A stretch of DNA of 36,205 nt. Origin: Brevibacterium sp. ZH18. GTDB taxonomy: Bacteria; Actinomycetota; Actinomycetes; Actinomycetales; Brevibacteriaceae. The notes beneath the pieces were generated by a model. The model saw nothing but the letters and a program-made list of their open reading frames with translations, ran no database searches and had not been told where the DNA came from. Of this stretch, positions 15,336 to 23,298 are shown one piece after another. Every line of letters begins with the position of its first letter. The stretch's first letter is position 1. Where the stretch lies: assembly GCF_022748595.1 (NCBI RefSeq), contig NZ_JALDSX010000037.1, positions 1-36,205 on the forward strand. The letters run 5' to 3'. The position numbers and the translations under genes are program-made.

Positions 15336-17384
15336 GTGATGGTTCAGGATTTGGGAGGCTACCGCCTCATCGAGGAGCTCGGCTCGGGCGGCATGGGTGT
15401 CGTCTATCTCGGTGTGGACGGCGGAAACAATCCTGTCGCGGTCAAGGTCCTGCACCCGCACATCGCCAATGACGAGACCGCTCGTAAGCGTCTGGCCAGG
15501 GAAGTCAGGACGCTGCGCCGCATCAGACACCCCCGCATCGCCGAGGTGCTCGATGCCGAACTCGATTCCGCTCAGCCGTTCATCATCACCGAATTCGTCG
15601 ACGGACAGACCCTGTCCGACGATGTCAAGGAGAACGGCCCCTTCGCCGAGGACGAACTCGTCCACTTCGGTCATGCCCTCCTCGACGCGCTCAATGCCGT
15701 CCACGTGTCCGGTGTCGTCCACCGCGACCTCAAACCCGCGAACGTCATGATCATGGACGGCGAGCCGATGGTCATCGACTTCGGCATCGCCCAGGTCGCC
15801 GACGAGGTGCGGGTGACCGCGACCGGTCTCGTGATGGGCACGCCCGGCTATCTCTCACCCGAGATCGCCGATGGCAAGACCTCGAGTGAGAAGACCGACT
15901 GGTGGGGGTGGGCTGCGACGATGGCCTTCGCCGCCACCGGTCGCAACCCCTACGGCTCCGGCCCGCTCGAAGCTGTCCTGGGTCGGGTGGCGATGGGCAA
16001 ATTCGACCTCGACGGTGCGCCCCGCAACTTCGTGCCCCTGCTCAAAGCCGCCCTGGATCCGAAACCCGAACGCAGGCCGAGCGGGCAGATGATCCTCGAT
16101 GCCCTCGTCGATATCGAGTCCGGGCGCATGCCGCAGCTGGGTTCGGGTTCGGCCGCAGCGGGCGCAGGTGCCGGGCAGCGGACGTCGAACGGAACAGCGG
16201 TGATGCCGGCCGTCGACGACGATGGCTCAGCCTATGGTGCAGCCGGACACGGCGCGCTGCGCGGAGACTACCCCGGGGGAACGCCGGTCTCCGGCGGGCC
16301 CGGGTCCTACCAGCCCGTGCAGAACGGGCTGGGATCTCAGGGACGCTCCTCGGGGGCACCGATGAATCAGGCCGCCGCGCCTCCGGTGCACAACCCCAAC
16401 GGGGGAATCCAAGCAGCTCCGGGGTCGCCGCTGGCCCAGACCAACCTCGGCGGGGCTGCCTATCGCGGCTCCGGACAGCCGGGGCCCATGCCCTCTGGGT
16501 ATGGCCAGCCAGGATCCATGCCGTCCGGGTACGGCCAGCCGGGACCCATGCCATCCGGGTACGGCCAGCCGGGACCGGACCGCAACGGTCCCGGCTACCC
16601 CGGATCCGGCTACCCAGGCCACGGGCAGGGAAGCGCCGGCTTCGGCCAGGCCGGTGCCGGCATGAGCCAGGGCGGAGCGGGCCTTGGCCAGGACGGGCAG
16701 CTTGCTGGTCCCACTGCCGGCCCTCATGCCGGACACCCTGATCAGTTCGGACCCGGAAATCAGCCCGGCTACGGCTGGGGTCCGATGACCTACCGGACTG
16801 TTCGCACCGGAGGCTGGGTGGTGTTCGGGCTGATCCTGCTCGCGATCACGCTCATGCCGCTGGGTCCGCTGGTGATCTGCGCGGTCGCATTCTGCTGGTC
16901 GGTCCTCGCTCGGACGGGAACGCGTTTGGATCGGAAGAAGCAGAAGCATCGGTTCGAACGCGGAACCGATGGGGGAGGGCTCCTCCGTTCGTTCGCCTCG
17001 GCGCCGGGAGCGGTCCTCGCATCGGTCCTGACCTCGATCGCCTCATTCATTCTGCCTGCCGTCGCGGGCGTTGCGATGCTCGTGCTCATGCGACTCGACA
17101 TTGCTGGGATCGTACCCGAGGGACTCTCGGAGCAGTGGTCGGTGTGGGTCGCCGGCGCTGCCGGTGCCCTCGTACTGTGGGTGGGCCCAGGGGCGGCGAG
17201 CCTGCGCTTCGGTTCGCGGCTGATCGTCTCCGGCGCCACACGCAACCAGTTGGGCCGCCTCATCGCACTGGCTGTGATCGCCCTGCTCATCACCATCGGA
17301 ATCGTCCTGATCGAGTCGGGTGCGGCGATGACCTGGTGGCCGTTGCCGGAGAGCCCATTCACCTATCTGCCCGGGCCGGTCTGA
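15336..17384 (+). CDS. Membrane Ser/Thr protein kinase with polytopic C-terminus
   Basis: A 682-residue Hanks-type kinase. The kinase domain spans about residues 9-265: glycine loop LGSGGMGVVY, Lys37 (VAVK), HRDLKPAN with Asp131, DFG at 148-150 and GTPGYLSPE in the activation segment. It is followed by a 200-residue Gly/Pro/Ala/Gln-rich linker with three GQPGPMPSGY repeats. The C-terminal 190 residues hold about five hydrophobic segments, so the kinase sits on the cytoplasmic face, but with no PASTA or other outer sensor. GTG 15336 is preferred because a -10 box stands 7 nt upstream; an ATG follows directly. Substrates are unknown. It is divergent from otsA and upstream of a DsbA-like protein. 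Confidence 0.9.
   Translation: MMVQDLGGYRLIEELGSGGMGVVYLGVDGGNNPVAVKVLHPHIANDETARKRLAREVRTLRRIRHPRIAEVLDAELDSAQPFIITEFVDGQTLSDDVKENGPFAEDELVHFGHALLDALNAVHVSGVVHRDLKPANVMIMDGEPMVIDFGIAQVADEVRVTATGLVMGTPGYLSPEIADGKTSSEKTDWWGWAATMAFAATGRNPYGSGPLEAVLGRVAMGKFDLDGAPRNFVPLLKAALDPKPERRPSGQMILDALVDIESGRMPQLGSGSAAAGAGAGQRTSNGTAVMPAVDDDGSAYGAAGHGALRGDYPGGTPVSGGPGSYQPVQNGLGSQGRSSGAPMNQAAAPPVHNPNGGIQAAPGSPLAQTNLGGAAYRGSGQPGPMPSGYGQPGSMPSGYGQPGPMPSGYGQPGPDRNGPGYPGSGYPGHGQGSAGFGQAGAGMSQGGAGLGQDGQLAGPTAGPHAGHPDQFGPGNQPGYGWGPMTYRTVRTGGWVVFGLILLAITLMPLGPLVICAVAFCWSVLARTGTRLDRKKQKHRFERGTDGGGLLRSFASAPGAVLASVLTSIASFILPAVAGVAMLVLMRLDIAGIVPEGLSEQWSVWVAGAAGALVLWVGPGAASLRFGSRLIVSGATRNQLGRLIALAVIALLITIGIVLIESGAAMTWWPLPESPFTYLPGPV
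16473..16562 (+). repeat. 30-bp tandem repeat in the kinase linker
   Basis: Three 30-bp units (16473-16502, 16503-16532, 16533-16562) and a partial fourth encode GQPGPMPSGY / GQPGSMPSGY. It lies in the disordered linker, where length change would be tolerated. Confidence 0.85.
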
Positions 17385-17474
17385 GGAGCCGGCGAGGCTG
17401 GTTCGACGTTTCGGGGGACTGTTCCCCGTGGTTCGGCAGGGCCGGTTTAGTTGAACCTTGAATTTCACTGAGAG

Positions 17475-17556
17475 TTGGAGGGTCTCGAGTTTCGGTAAGG
17501 TGGGGTCGTCGGGTTTCGAAACACGTCCCGATTCCCCACGGTCCGAGGCCGGACCG
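17475..17556 (+). promoter_or_regulatory. Candidate promoter and 5' hairpin of the DsbA-like gene
   Basis: The 200-bp gap before the DsbA-like gene has TTGGAG (17475-17480) and TAAGGT (17496-17501) with a 15-bp spacer, a short but possible promoter. The leader has a 6-bp hairpin, CGGTCC-gaggcc-GGACCG (17539-17556). A small GC hairpin near 17410-17425 after the kinase stop has no T-tract. Confidence 0.3.
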
Positions 17557-17584
17557 AAATCAGACGATCCGAACGTGAGGAACA

Positions 17585-18445
17585 ATGGCGAAAGAGAACT
17601 CCGCGGAGCAGCGGCGGAACAAGGCTCGCGAGAACGCGCGCCAGATTGCAGCCGCTCAGGCGAAGAAGGAGAAGACCGCCAAGACCATTCTGTATGTGGG
17701 AATCGGTGTGGTCGTCGTCGCCATCATCGCGGTCGTCGCTACGCTCATCTTCCAGCAGAACAAGCCCGGCACAGAGCCCTCGAACTACGTGGCCGGCGGC
17801 GTCACCCTGGCCAAGGACGGTGCTGTCGTCCAGCCGTTGAAGATGCCCAAAGGTGAGACATCTAAGCTGCCCAAGGCGGCAAATTCGGGTACTAAGGACA
17901 ACGCCGCGACCGTGACTGTCTACCTCGACTTCCAGTGCCCCGGTTGCAAGGCCTTCGAGGCTGCCAACACCCCGACACTGCAGAAGCTGGCCGACGAGGG
18001 CTCGATCGTCCTCGAATACAAGACGGTTGCCATCCTCGACCGGATGTCCGGAAGCAACGAGTACTCGACCCGCTCGGCGAACCTGGCTGCCTGTGTCATC
18101 GACTCGCAGCCTGAGGTCGTCGAAGACTTCTTCGCGAAGATGTACGCCCAGCAGCCGGAAGAGAACTCCGACGGTCGGACCGATGCGGAACTCCTCAAGG
18201 TTGCCGAGAGCGCCGGAGTCGACACCTCGAAGAAGCTGAGCTCGGATCCGGAGCAGACCGTGGCCAGCTGCGTCACGGACAAGTCGTTCGAGAAGTTCGT
18301 CAAGAACTCGACGCAGGACGCTCTGGACAACGGCGTCGAGGCCACCCCATGGGTGCTCATCAACGGCAAGCACACCGACAAGACCAGCGACCCACAGGCC
18401 CTGGCACTTGAGATCCTCAAGGCCACCGGCGAGGTCAAGGGCTGA
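17585..18445 (+). CDS. Membrane-anchored DsbA-family thioredoxin-fold protein
   Basis: A 286-residue protein with a charged cytoplasmic N-terminus (1-33), one transmembrane helix (about 34-56) and an extracytoplasmic thioredoxin fold. The redox motif CPGC is at 118-121, within YLDFQCPGC, and the cis-Pro region reads ATPWVLING. Two further cysteines (in AACVID and ASCVTD) are typical of the Thioredoxin_4 / DsbA group. It probably forms or isomerises disulfides in exported proteins. The ATG follows GTGAGGAACA. It ends 59 bp before a strong terminator and is transcribed in the same direction as the kinase, with a 200-bp gap. Confidence 0.88.
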   Translation: MAKENSAEQRRNKARENARQIAAAQAKKEKTAKTILYVGIGVVVVAIIAVVATLIFQQNKPGTEPSNYVAGGVTLAKDGAVVQPLKMPKGETSKLPKAANSGTKDNAATVTVYLDFQCPGCKAFEAANTPTLQKLADEGSIVLEYKTVAILDRMSGSNEYSTRSANLAACVIDSQPEVVEDFFAKMYAQQPEENSDGRTDAELLKVAESAGVDTSKKLSSDPEQTVASCVTDKSFEKFVKNSTQDALDNGVEATPWVLINGKHTDKTSDPQALALEILKATGEVKG

Positions 18446-18503
18446 TCGCCTGAGCGATCGCACGACCTGAGATCGAAGTCGCGATCTGAGATCGACTGGA
18501 ACG

Positions 18504-18536
18504 GCTCGGCACCCGCAGCGGGTGCCGAGCTGTTTT
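18504..18536 (+). terminator. Rho-independent terminator of the DsbA-like gene
   Basis: An 11-bp perfect GC-rich stem, GCTCGGCACCC / GGGTGCCGAGC, with a 5-nt loop is followed by TGTTTT. Confidence 0.85.
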
Positions 18537-18564
18537 GTCGAGGCAACAGTGAATGGACTACTAT
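18535..18564 (+). promoter_or_regulatory. tRNA-Thr promoter
   Basis: TTGTCG (18535-18540) and TACTAT (18559-18564) are separated by 18 bp, placing the start near 18571, about 28 nt before the tRNA. The -35 overlaps the T-tract of the previous terminator. Confidence 0.6.
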
Positions 18565-18598
18565 CGTGTAGGCGCAGACGGCATCGTTTCGCCGCCAC

Positions 18599-18674
18599 GC
18601 CTCCCTAGCTCAGTTGGTAGAGCACCGCTCTTGTAAAGCGAAGGTCATCGGTTCGAGTCCGATGGGGGGCTCCA
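18599..18674 (+). tRNA. tRNA-Thr (anticodon UGU)
   Basis: A 76-nt cloverleaf with encoded CCA. The acceptor stem pairs GCCTCCC with GGGGGGC (one U-G pair), the D arm is GCTC..GAGC, the anticodon loop CTTGTAA gives UGU, and the T arm is ATCGG-TTCGAGT-CCGAT. Discriminator base U73 precedes CCA. Confidence 0.97.
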
Positions 18675-18678
18675 CTTG

Positions 18679-18713
18679 ACCGGGCCAGACAGTTCACTGT
18701 CTGGCCCGGTTTT
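18679..18713 (+). terminator. Rho-independent terminator of tRNA-Thr
   Basis: A perfect 14-bp stem, ACCGGGCCAGACAG paired with its complement across a TTCA loop, starts 5 nt after the CCA end and is followed by TTTT. Confidence 0.92.
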
Positions 18714-18723
18714 CTGCGTAATG

Positions 18724-18809
18724 GCAGTGGTGTCGGGGCATGGGGGCAGTAGTGCCGGGGCATGGTGGGCAGTAGTGCCGGGGCATGGTGGGCAGTGGTG
18801 CTGAGGCAT
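18724..18809. repeat. 23-bp tandem repeat downstream of tRNA-Thr
   Basis: About four units of GGGCAGTAGTGCCGGGGCATGGT. The middle two (18744-18766 and 18767-18789) are identical and the outer ones diverged. It is non-coding and lies within the 286-bp gap between the tRNA and the lipoprotein gene. With no unique spacers it is not a CRISPR. Confidence 0.8.
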
Positions 18810-18881
18810 CGTCCTATGGGGTTGTGCCAGATCTGCTACACGGTGTGCTGTGCTCAGCACCTGTCTTCGGGGCGCCGGCAA

Positions 18882-18887
18882 TAGAAT
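18882..18887 (+). promoter_or_regulatory. -10 box upstream of the lipoprotein gene
   Basis: TAGAAT ends 6 nt before an ATG at 18894 that opens a 59-codon frame overlapping the lipoprotein gene. Transcription would begin there, giving the lipoprotein mRNA a leader of about 67 nt. Confidence 0.45.
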
Positions 18888-18960
18888 CGTTCAATGTCAG
18901 GGCCAATGAGCCGTCAAACACACAGCTCATGCAGCGCCCATCATTTCGAAAGGGAACCCG

Positions 18961-19632
18961 ATGAACCGCACCGGACGCCACTCAGCCCGAATCCTCACTC
19001 AATCATCAGCCTTGGCCTTCGCTGCCCTGCTGGCTTTGTCAGCCTGCGGCACCGACGACTCGGCGGCGGGTAAAGACAACACCGCTGGGGCTCCCAGCCA
19101 GGAGCAGGAGGAAGCACTCGGGGCAGAAGAGACTGCAGCAGAGACTGCAGAGACGGACAGCACCGAAGGCGCGGCGGACAAGGCCGAGGGCACCGAGGTG
19201 AAGGTCGGTGCAGAGTTCACCGACAAGGAGACCGGAGACGTCGTCACGGTCGTGTCCGCGGTGCGCAACAATCCCACTGAATACTACGAAGCGACCGACA
19301 ACCCTGATGGGGAAATGGTTTATATCGAAGTGAAGGTTGTGCCAGGGAAGAGCTACGGCGGCTCCATCAGCTCGGCGGACTTCTACCTCGACAGTGCCGG
19401 CGAGGAAGCCAACTACGCATCGAGCGCGAAAGACGAACTCGAAGAAGCCGGGTATGAGTATTTCGACCGCGCGCCGCGCCGCGATGGAGAGCACACGGGC
19501 TACATTCCGATCTACGTGAGTGAAACCGCCGACGAACTCAAAGGCTCCTACCGTCGTCCGGAGGCGAAGGTGATCGGGGAAGACAAGAAGGTACCGGAAT
19601 TCACCTCTGACTTCGAGGTCCCCGCCGCCTAG
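18961..19632 (+). CDS. Putative lipoprotein, DUF4352-like
   Basis: A 223-residue secreted lipoprotein. The signal peptide ends in the lipobox LSAC with Cys29 as the lipidated residue. Residues 30-75 are a Glu/Ala/Thr-rich acidic linker. The C-terminal 145 residues have a beta-rich pattern (VKVGAEFTDKETGDVVTVVSAVR, core VVTVVSAVR; MVYIEVKVV) resembling the immunoglobulin-like DUF4352 fold. AAAGGGA precedes the ATG. A 10-bp sequence containing its TAG stop recurs 36 bp further on. The role is unknown, possibly cell-envelope binding. Confidence 0.82.
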   Translation: MNRTGRHSARILTQSSALAFAALLALSACGTDDSAAGKDNTAGAPSQEQEEALGAEETAAETAETDSTEGAADKAEGTEVKVGAEFTDKETGDVVTVVSAVRNNPTEYYEATDNPDGEMVYIEVKVVPGKSYGGSISSADFYLDSAGEEANYASSAKDELEEAGYEYFDRAPRRDGEHTGYIPIYVSETADELKGSYRRPEAKVIGEDKKVPEFTSDFEVPAA

Positions 19633-19693
19633 GCTGTGCGGGCCTCATGAGCTGTCCCCGCTTCCTAGGCTGTCAGCGGCGAGAGCGCAGTGA

Positions 19694-20944
19694 TCAGCGG
19701 CGTCGTCGGCTGGGCAATCCGATCTGTGAGGACCAGACGATCGCCCACACAGCGCCGAGGATGGGGAAGATTCCGGCGAAGAGGACTCCGAAGCGCAGGG
19801 AGGCGATCGTGATGAGCAGTGAGATGAGGGCCGGGCCGCCGAGCTTGCCGCCGTTGGAGAAGATTGCCCAGATGCCGAGGAAGCGCGCACGCCCGATCGC
19901 TGGGGACAGGTCGGCGCCGATCGTCATATTCACTCCTGCACCAAGTCCGTTGCCCACAGCCATGATCGCCGCCGCAGCGATCATTCCGGCCACGTGCGGC
20001 AGGGCCACCATGACGATGAAGCCCGAACCGAAGATCGTCAGACAGGTCGCCAACGTGGTGACTCGACCCAGATGATCTTTGATGTAGGCGCCGAGGAACA
20101 TGAAAATGAGCTCGAGAGCGGCGCCGAACGCGATGAGCAGGGAGATCGTCGATTCGTGGAGGCCGATCTCGACGCCCCAGAGCTGGATGACGACCGGCTG
20201 TGCCGACCGGGCAACGGTCAGAGCGATGATGGAGATCCCGGCGAGCACCACGGGCTTCCACCGCACGTCGAGCGGCGTGCGACGAGGTTTGCCGACGCGG
20301 GATTTCGCGTTGTCCACGTTGCCGGGGGCAGCCTCGGCGCGGGTGTCATCGTGGGCACCGGTCCCGCCGGGGTAGTCGGGGATCTGGGCGATCGGCAGAG
20401 CCATGACGATGACGGCCGTAATTGCGGCGGCCGCGGCGAAGACGAAGACCGACCAGATCGGGAAGACGAGCATGAGGCCAGCGCCGACGATCGGGCCGAC
20501 GAGGTTGCCCACCCGCTGACTGCCGCCCAGCGCCGTCATCGCTTTGGCCAGATCGGCGGCGGGCATCACCTCGGCGACGACGGCCTGTCTGGCCAGGCTC
20601 CACACGTCGGAGACCGGCGCGAAGAGCATGAGCGCGAGCGTGTAGACGATGAGCGAATACGGCGAATCCCAGAAGAATGCCGCGACGATTGCGGCGAGGA
20701 CGACGACCGCCGTGATCGTGGCCACGAGCATCGCCCGGAAATCGCCGAGGCGGTCGATGAGCAGCCCCGCCGGGACCGTAGCGATCAGCGACACCGCGCC
20801 CATGATGCCGACGATCGCCGCCGCGAAGGACGCAGTCGACCCCAACGACAGTGCACCGAGGACGAGAATCGGGAGGATCGCACCCAAGCCTACGGCGAAG
20901 AGAAGCGACGGTGCCAGGACCGGCCACAGGATGGGTTTGAGCAC
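19694..20944 (-). CDS. MFS transporter
   Basis: A 416-residue protein with 12 predicted transmembrane segments in two halves, joined by a hydrophilic loop near residues 190-225. The loop between TM2 and TM3 has LLIDRLGDFRAM, a variant of the MFS motif A (GxLaDrxGrR), and IKDHLGRVTTLA repeats it in the second half. It resembles drug- or metabolite-exporting MFS proteins; the substrate is unknown. The start is GTG 20944, supported by a TAGACT box 6 nt upstream. It is divergent from the LtrA pseudogene. Confidence 0.87.
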   Translation of the reverse strand: MLKPILWPVLAPSLLFAVGLGAILPILVLGALSLGSTASFAAAIVGIMGAVSLIATVPAGLLIDRLGDFRAMLVATITAVVVLAAIVAAFFWDSPYSLIVYTLALMLFAPVSDVWSLARQAVVAEVMPAADLAKAMTALGGSQRVGNLVGPIVGAGLMLVFPIWSVFVFAAAAAITAVIVMALPIAQIPDYPGGTGAHDDTRAEAAPGNVDNAKSRVGKPRRTPLDVRWKPVVLAGISIIALTVARSAQPVVIQLWGVEIGLHESTISLLIAFGAALELIFMFLGAYIKDHLGRVTTLATCLTIFGSGFIVMVALPHVAGMIAAAAIMAVGNGLGAGVNMTIGADLSPAIGRARFLGIWAIFSNGGKLGGPALISLLITIASLRFGVLFAGIFPILGAVWAIVWSSQIGLPSRRRR

Positions 20945-20950
20945 CTGACC

Positions 20951-20956
20951 AGTCTA
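20951..20956 (-). promoter_or_regulatory. -10 box of the MFS gene (leaderless)
   Basis: On the minus strand TAGACT ends 6 nt before GTG at 20944. The upstream promoter area is occupied by the 16-bp tandem repeat at 20966-21006. Confidence 0.55.
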
Positions 20957-20965
20957 GACGCCCGC

Positions 20966-21006
20966 GAATTCAGGCAGACTCGAATTCAGGCAGACTCGAA
21001 TTCAGG
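20966..21006. repeat. 16-bp tandem repeat in a divergent promoter region
   Basis: Units of GAATTCAGGCAGACTC: two exact copies (20966-20981, 20982-20997) and a 9-bp partial one. It lies between two outward -10 boxes, at 20951 (minus) and 21034 (plus). Copy-number change would alter the distance between the promoters. Confidence 0.85.
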
Positions 21007-21033
21007 CCGCCGAGGTGATCGCAGGCAGAGATC

Positions 21034-21039
21034 TAGACT
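21034..21039 (+). promoter_or_regulatory. -10 box in front of the LtrA pseudogene
   Basis: TAGACT ends 7 nt before GTG at 21047, the same geometry as the intact leaderless genes. The frame from that GTG stops after 12 codons, so this looks like the surviving promoter of a broken gene. Confidence 0.5.
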
Positions 21040-21046
21040 GTTCCCG

Positions 21047-22020
21047 GTGATGTACCGTGTCTCCGTGCGAAGACAATCGATGTGAACAACTCAGCGGTAG
21101 CGCCTTCCAGGTTCCGGCTGACCCCGATGCGACCCCGTGATCCTGGGGAGGACGGTCGTGCTGCAAGCTCGGCGCAGGCCTTGGCAAGTACCTCATGATC
21201 TTCTTCGCGATCTGGTGGGCGTGGATGAACTTCACCTGGTTCGCGACCTCGTTCGACACCGACGACTGGCTCTACCGGGTCCTGACGATCGTACAGATGG
21301 GCGGAGTGCTCATCCTCGCGGCGGGCATCGAACCGATCTTCGCTGACGGGAACTTCCTCGTCCTCATCCTCGGCTATATCCTCATGCGCCTCGTCATGAT
21401 CATCCAGTGGCTGCGGGCTTCACGGCATGCGGGGAAGGCGCAGCGAGCGACCATCGTCTACGCGTGCGGAATCGGCATCGTGCAGGTGCTGTGGGTCGGA
21501 TGGATGTTCATCGGTGATCCCACGCTGTCGCTGGTCGGGTTCCTCGTCCTCGACGAGAGCATCTTGGCCTCGGCGAACGCCGTGTTCGGGCCTTCGAAGA
21601 CATTGCCGATGTCGTCCCCCTCACCTCACTCGGCGTCCTCAGCCTCGGCAGCAGCCCCAAATACGGCTACGGCCACTACTTCAACTTCGCCGCGGCCGGA
21701 GCGTTCTCTGCAGGAGTGGCATTGAAGTCGATTCGCAGCTGGGAACCAGCGCCCTGGACCCGACGCTCGCGTCGTTCATGGTGTCGGCGCCGATCGCGGT
21801 CTTCGTCCTCGGCGTGTGGCTGCTGGCGATCAGGCGCAGCGCCGACGGGGTCGTCAACACCGTCGTCCCCGTGTGCGCGGTCCTCGTGCTCCTCGACCCG
21901 ATCATCCCGATCCCCGCGTTCCTGACGACGTTCTTCATGATCATCATCGTCATCGCCCTCATCGTGCGCTCGCCCACGCAGGACGATTCGACCACCGGCG
22001 CCGAGGCGGTTGCCGGTTGA
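21047..22020 (+). pseudogene. Broken LtrA-family (low temperature requirement A) membrane protein
   Basis: Pieces of an LtrA-type protein lie in three frames. RDPGEDGRAAS resembles the family N-terminus but breaks off. From 21180 the frame reads LGKYLMIFFAIWWAWMNF, with TSFDTDDWLYRV and LGYILMRLVMIIQWLR. Within it GFLV runs directly into LDESILASANAVF, which suggests an internal deletion. From about 21593 the frame changes and reads FEDIADVVPL and YGYGHYFNFAAAGAFSAG. From about 21720 a third frame reads GIEVDSQLG, the last helices and the stop at 22020. With two frameshifts, a lost N-terminal part and an early stop, it should not give a working protein. Confidence 0.8.
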
Positions 22021-22132
22021 CCATGACCCGATCATTCAGGGAAGGCGGAGGGCAGATCGACTGCGGGCCAGACCGACTTTCGGGCAGATCGGTGGTGGGC
22101 AGATCGGTCGTGGCGGGCCCGAGCAGGGAGCC

Positions 22133-22603
22133 CTAGCGGGGGAGTCCGATGACGTGCTTGAGGTCGCGAGCCTTCGCTTCGTCCAGTCGGCGTGCAATCT
22201 CATCCGCCCGCAGAGCCGGGCGATGCGATCGCGTCGCCTGTCGAAGTGCGCGGCGACGGCCCAGCTCGATGAGCCACACACCGAGGCGGACAACGGCACG
22301 GTCGACTCCCCTCACGCGTTCATCAGTGATCGAGGATGTCTGATTTGAGCCGGATTCGAGAAGCGATGTGCTCGATTCGACCTCGGCAGCCTCGAGCGGG
22401 CTTCCGGGCTGTCTCTCACGGTGCTGTGGTGCAGGGTCGTCGAGGTAGATCTCGCGGGTGATGGTGGTCGTGCGTTCGACGATGCGTCCGGGACCGTGCC
22501 GACGCGCCGCAGAACCGTGCCGAAGTGCCGCAGGACTGCACTCCGACGAGGCTGAGCCGTGTCGAAGCGACTCAGGCAAGGTAGGGGAGATGGTCGTGTT
22601 CAT
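22133..22603 (-). CDS. Hypothetical protein coupled to the ArsR-like regulator
   Basis: A 156-residue protein I do not recognise. It is Arg- and Ser-rich and polar with no membrane segment, and the C-terminal half (about 95-150) looks helical and basic (LIELGRRRALRQATRSHRPALR). Its ATG overlaps the stop of the regulator gene (ATGA), which is the best evidence that it is real. A role in helping or modulating the regulator is possible but unproven. The 112 bp after it, up to the LtrA pseudogene, hold several GGGCAGATCG-like repeats and no gene. Confidence 0.65.
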   Translation of the reverse strand: MNTTISPTLPESLRHGSASSECSPAALRHGSAARRHGPGRIVERTTTITREIYLDDPAPQHRERQPGSPLEAAEVESSTSLLESGSNQTSSITDERVRGVDRAVVRLGVWLIELGRRRALRQATRSHRPALRADEIARRLDEAKARDLKHVIGLPR

Positions 22604-23205
22604 GATGGGAGTTCCTCTCCATCGATCAGGGGGAAGGCGTTGAACTGAATCTGCACCGGCCGGGACCTGGGGTCATTGCGGCCGCGGTATTCGTCGATGA
22701 GGGTTTGGGTCTGGGCATGGAATCGGGCTGTGATCTCCTCGAGCTGTTCGGGCGTCAGGTGGAGATTGCTCGTCGTCATGTCCGCGGCCTCGAGCCATTC
22801 GGGGGACAGGCGATCCTCATCGCTGAGGACACTGACGAAGTCCTCCAGGGCACGAGCGCTGCTGCGGGTCCATTCTCGGCGGATGAACTCGGCCGCCGCA
22901 GTGGCCGAGGGGTCGGCTGCGTCCTTGGACGGCACGGTCACGGCACCTGGAATCCGCTCCCACCACTTCTGTCGGCCGCCGGAGGTGCCGTCGACTTCGC
23001 GAATGAAATTGTGACGGGCGAGCTGGCGGAGGTGGTAACTGGTGGAGCCGGTGGACTCGCCGAGCCGCTGGGCCAGAGTCGTCGCCGTCTGCTGACCGTA
23101 TTTCGACAGCGCGTCATAGATCGCCGTGCGGACCGGATGGGCCAGACCCTTGAGGTCGGCAGGCTGGATCTCACGGATGGGCTGCTGTGACTGTATCTTC
23201 GCCAT
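22600..23205 (-). CDS. ArsR-like winged-helix transcriptional regulator
   Basis: A 201-residue protein. Residues 16-75 are a winged helix of the ArsR / HTH_20 type (LAHPVRTAIYDAL, TTLAQRLGESTGSTSYHLRQLARHNFI, core STSYHLRQLARH). The C-terminal half is helical and is seen in many actinobacterial regulators of this type. No metal-binding cysteine motif is present, so metal sensing is unlikely. The gene lies directly behind an array of TTGCAAA half-sites, which suggests autoregulation, and is divergent from the M4 protease gene. It is followed by a coupled small gene. Confidence 0.87.
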   Translation of the reverse strand: MAKIQSQQPIREIQPADLKGLAHPVRTAIYDALSKYGQQTATTLAQRLGESTGSTSYHLRQLARHNFIREVDGTSGGRQKWWERIPGAVTVPSKDAADPSATAAAEFIRREWTRSSARALEDFVSVLSDEDRLSPEWLEAADMTTSNLHLTPEQLEEITARFHAQTQTLIDEYRGRNDPRSRPVQIQFNAFPLIDGEELPS

Positions 23206-23206
23206 A

Positions 23207-23253
23207 TTGCAAAGATACTATTGCAAAGAAATCTTTGCAAGGAAATGTTTGCA
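23207..23253. promoter_or_regulatory. TTGCAAA operator array between regulator and protease genes
   Basis: The core is a perfect palindrome, TTGCAAAGA-AA-TCTTTGCAA (23221-23240). A further half-site, TTGCAAAGAT (23207-23216), touches the regulator start, and TTTGCA (23248-23253) lies on the other side. TAGTAT on the minus strand (23215-23220), 9 nt before the regulator ATG, is a likely -10 box sitting between the sites. For the protease gene, TTGTCC (about 23258) and TAGGTG (about 23279) could be the promoter. This layout fits a repressor controlling both directions. Confidence 0.65.
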
Positions 23254-23298
23254 CGAGTTGTCCGTTCCTTTTTCCGGGGTAGGTGAGACCCTGGAGGT

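Noticed and set aside
18724..18809. CRISPR-like array near the tRNA gene
   Set aside because: The units are directly adjacent with no unique spacers, so it is a simple minisatellite. No cas genes are present.
18599..18960. Integration site at the tRNA-Thr 3' end
   Set aside because: No integrase and no duplicated tRNA 3' end is visible; only a terminator and a tandem repeat follow.
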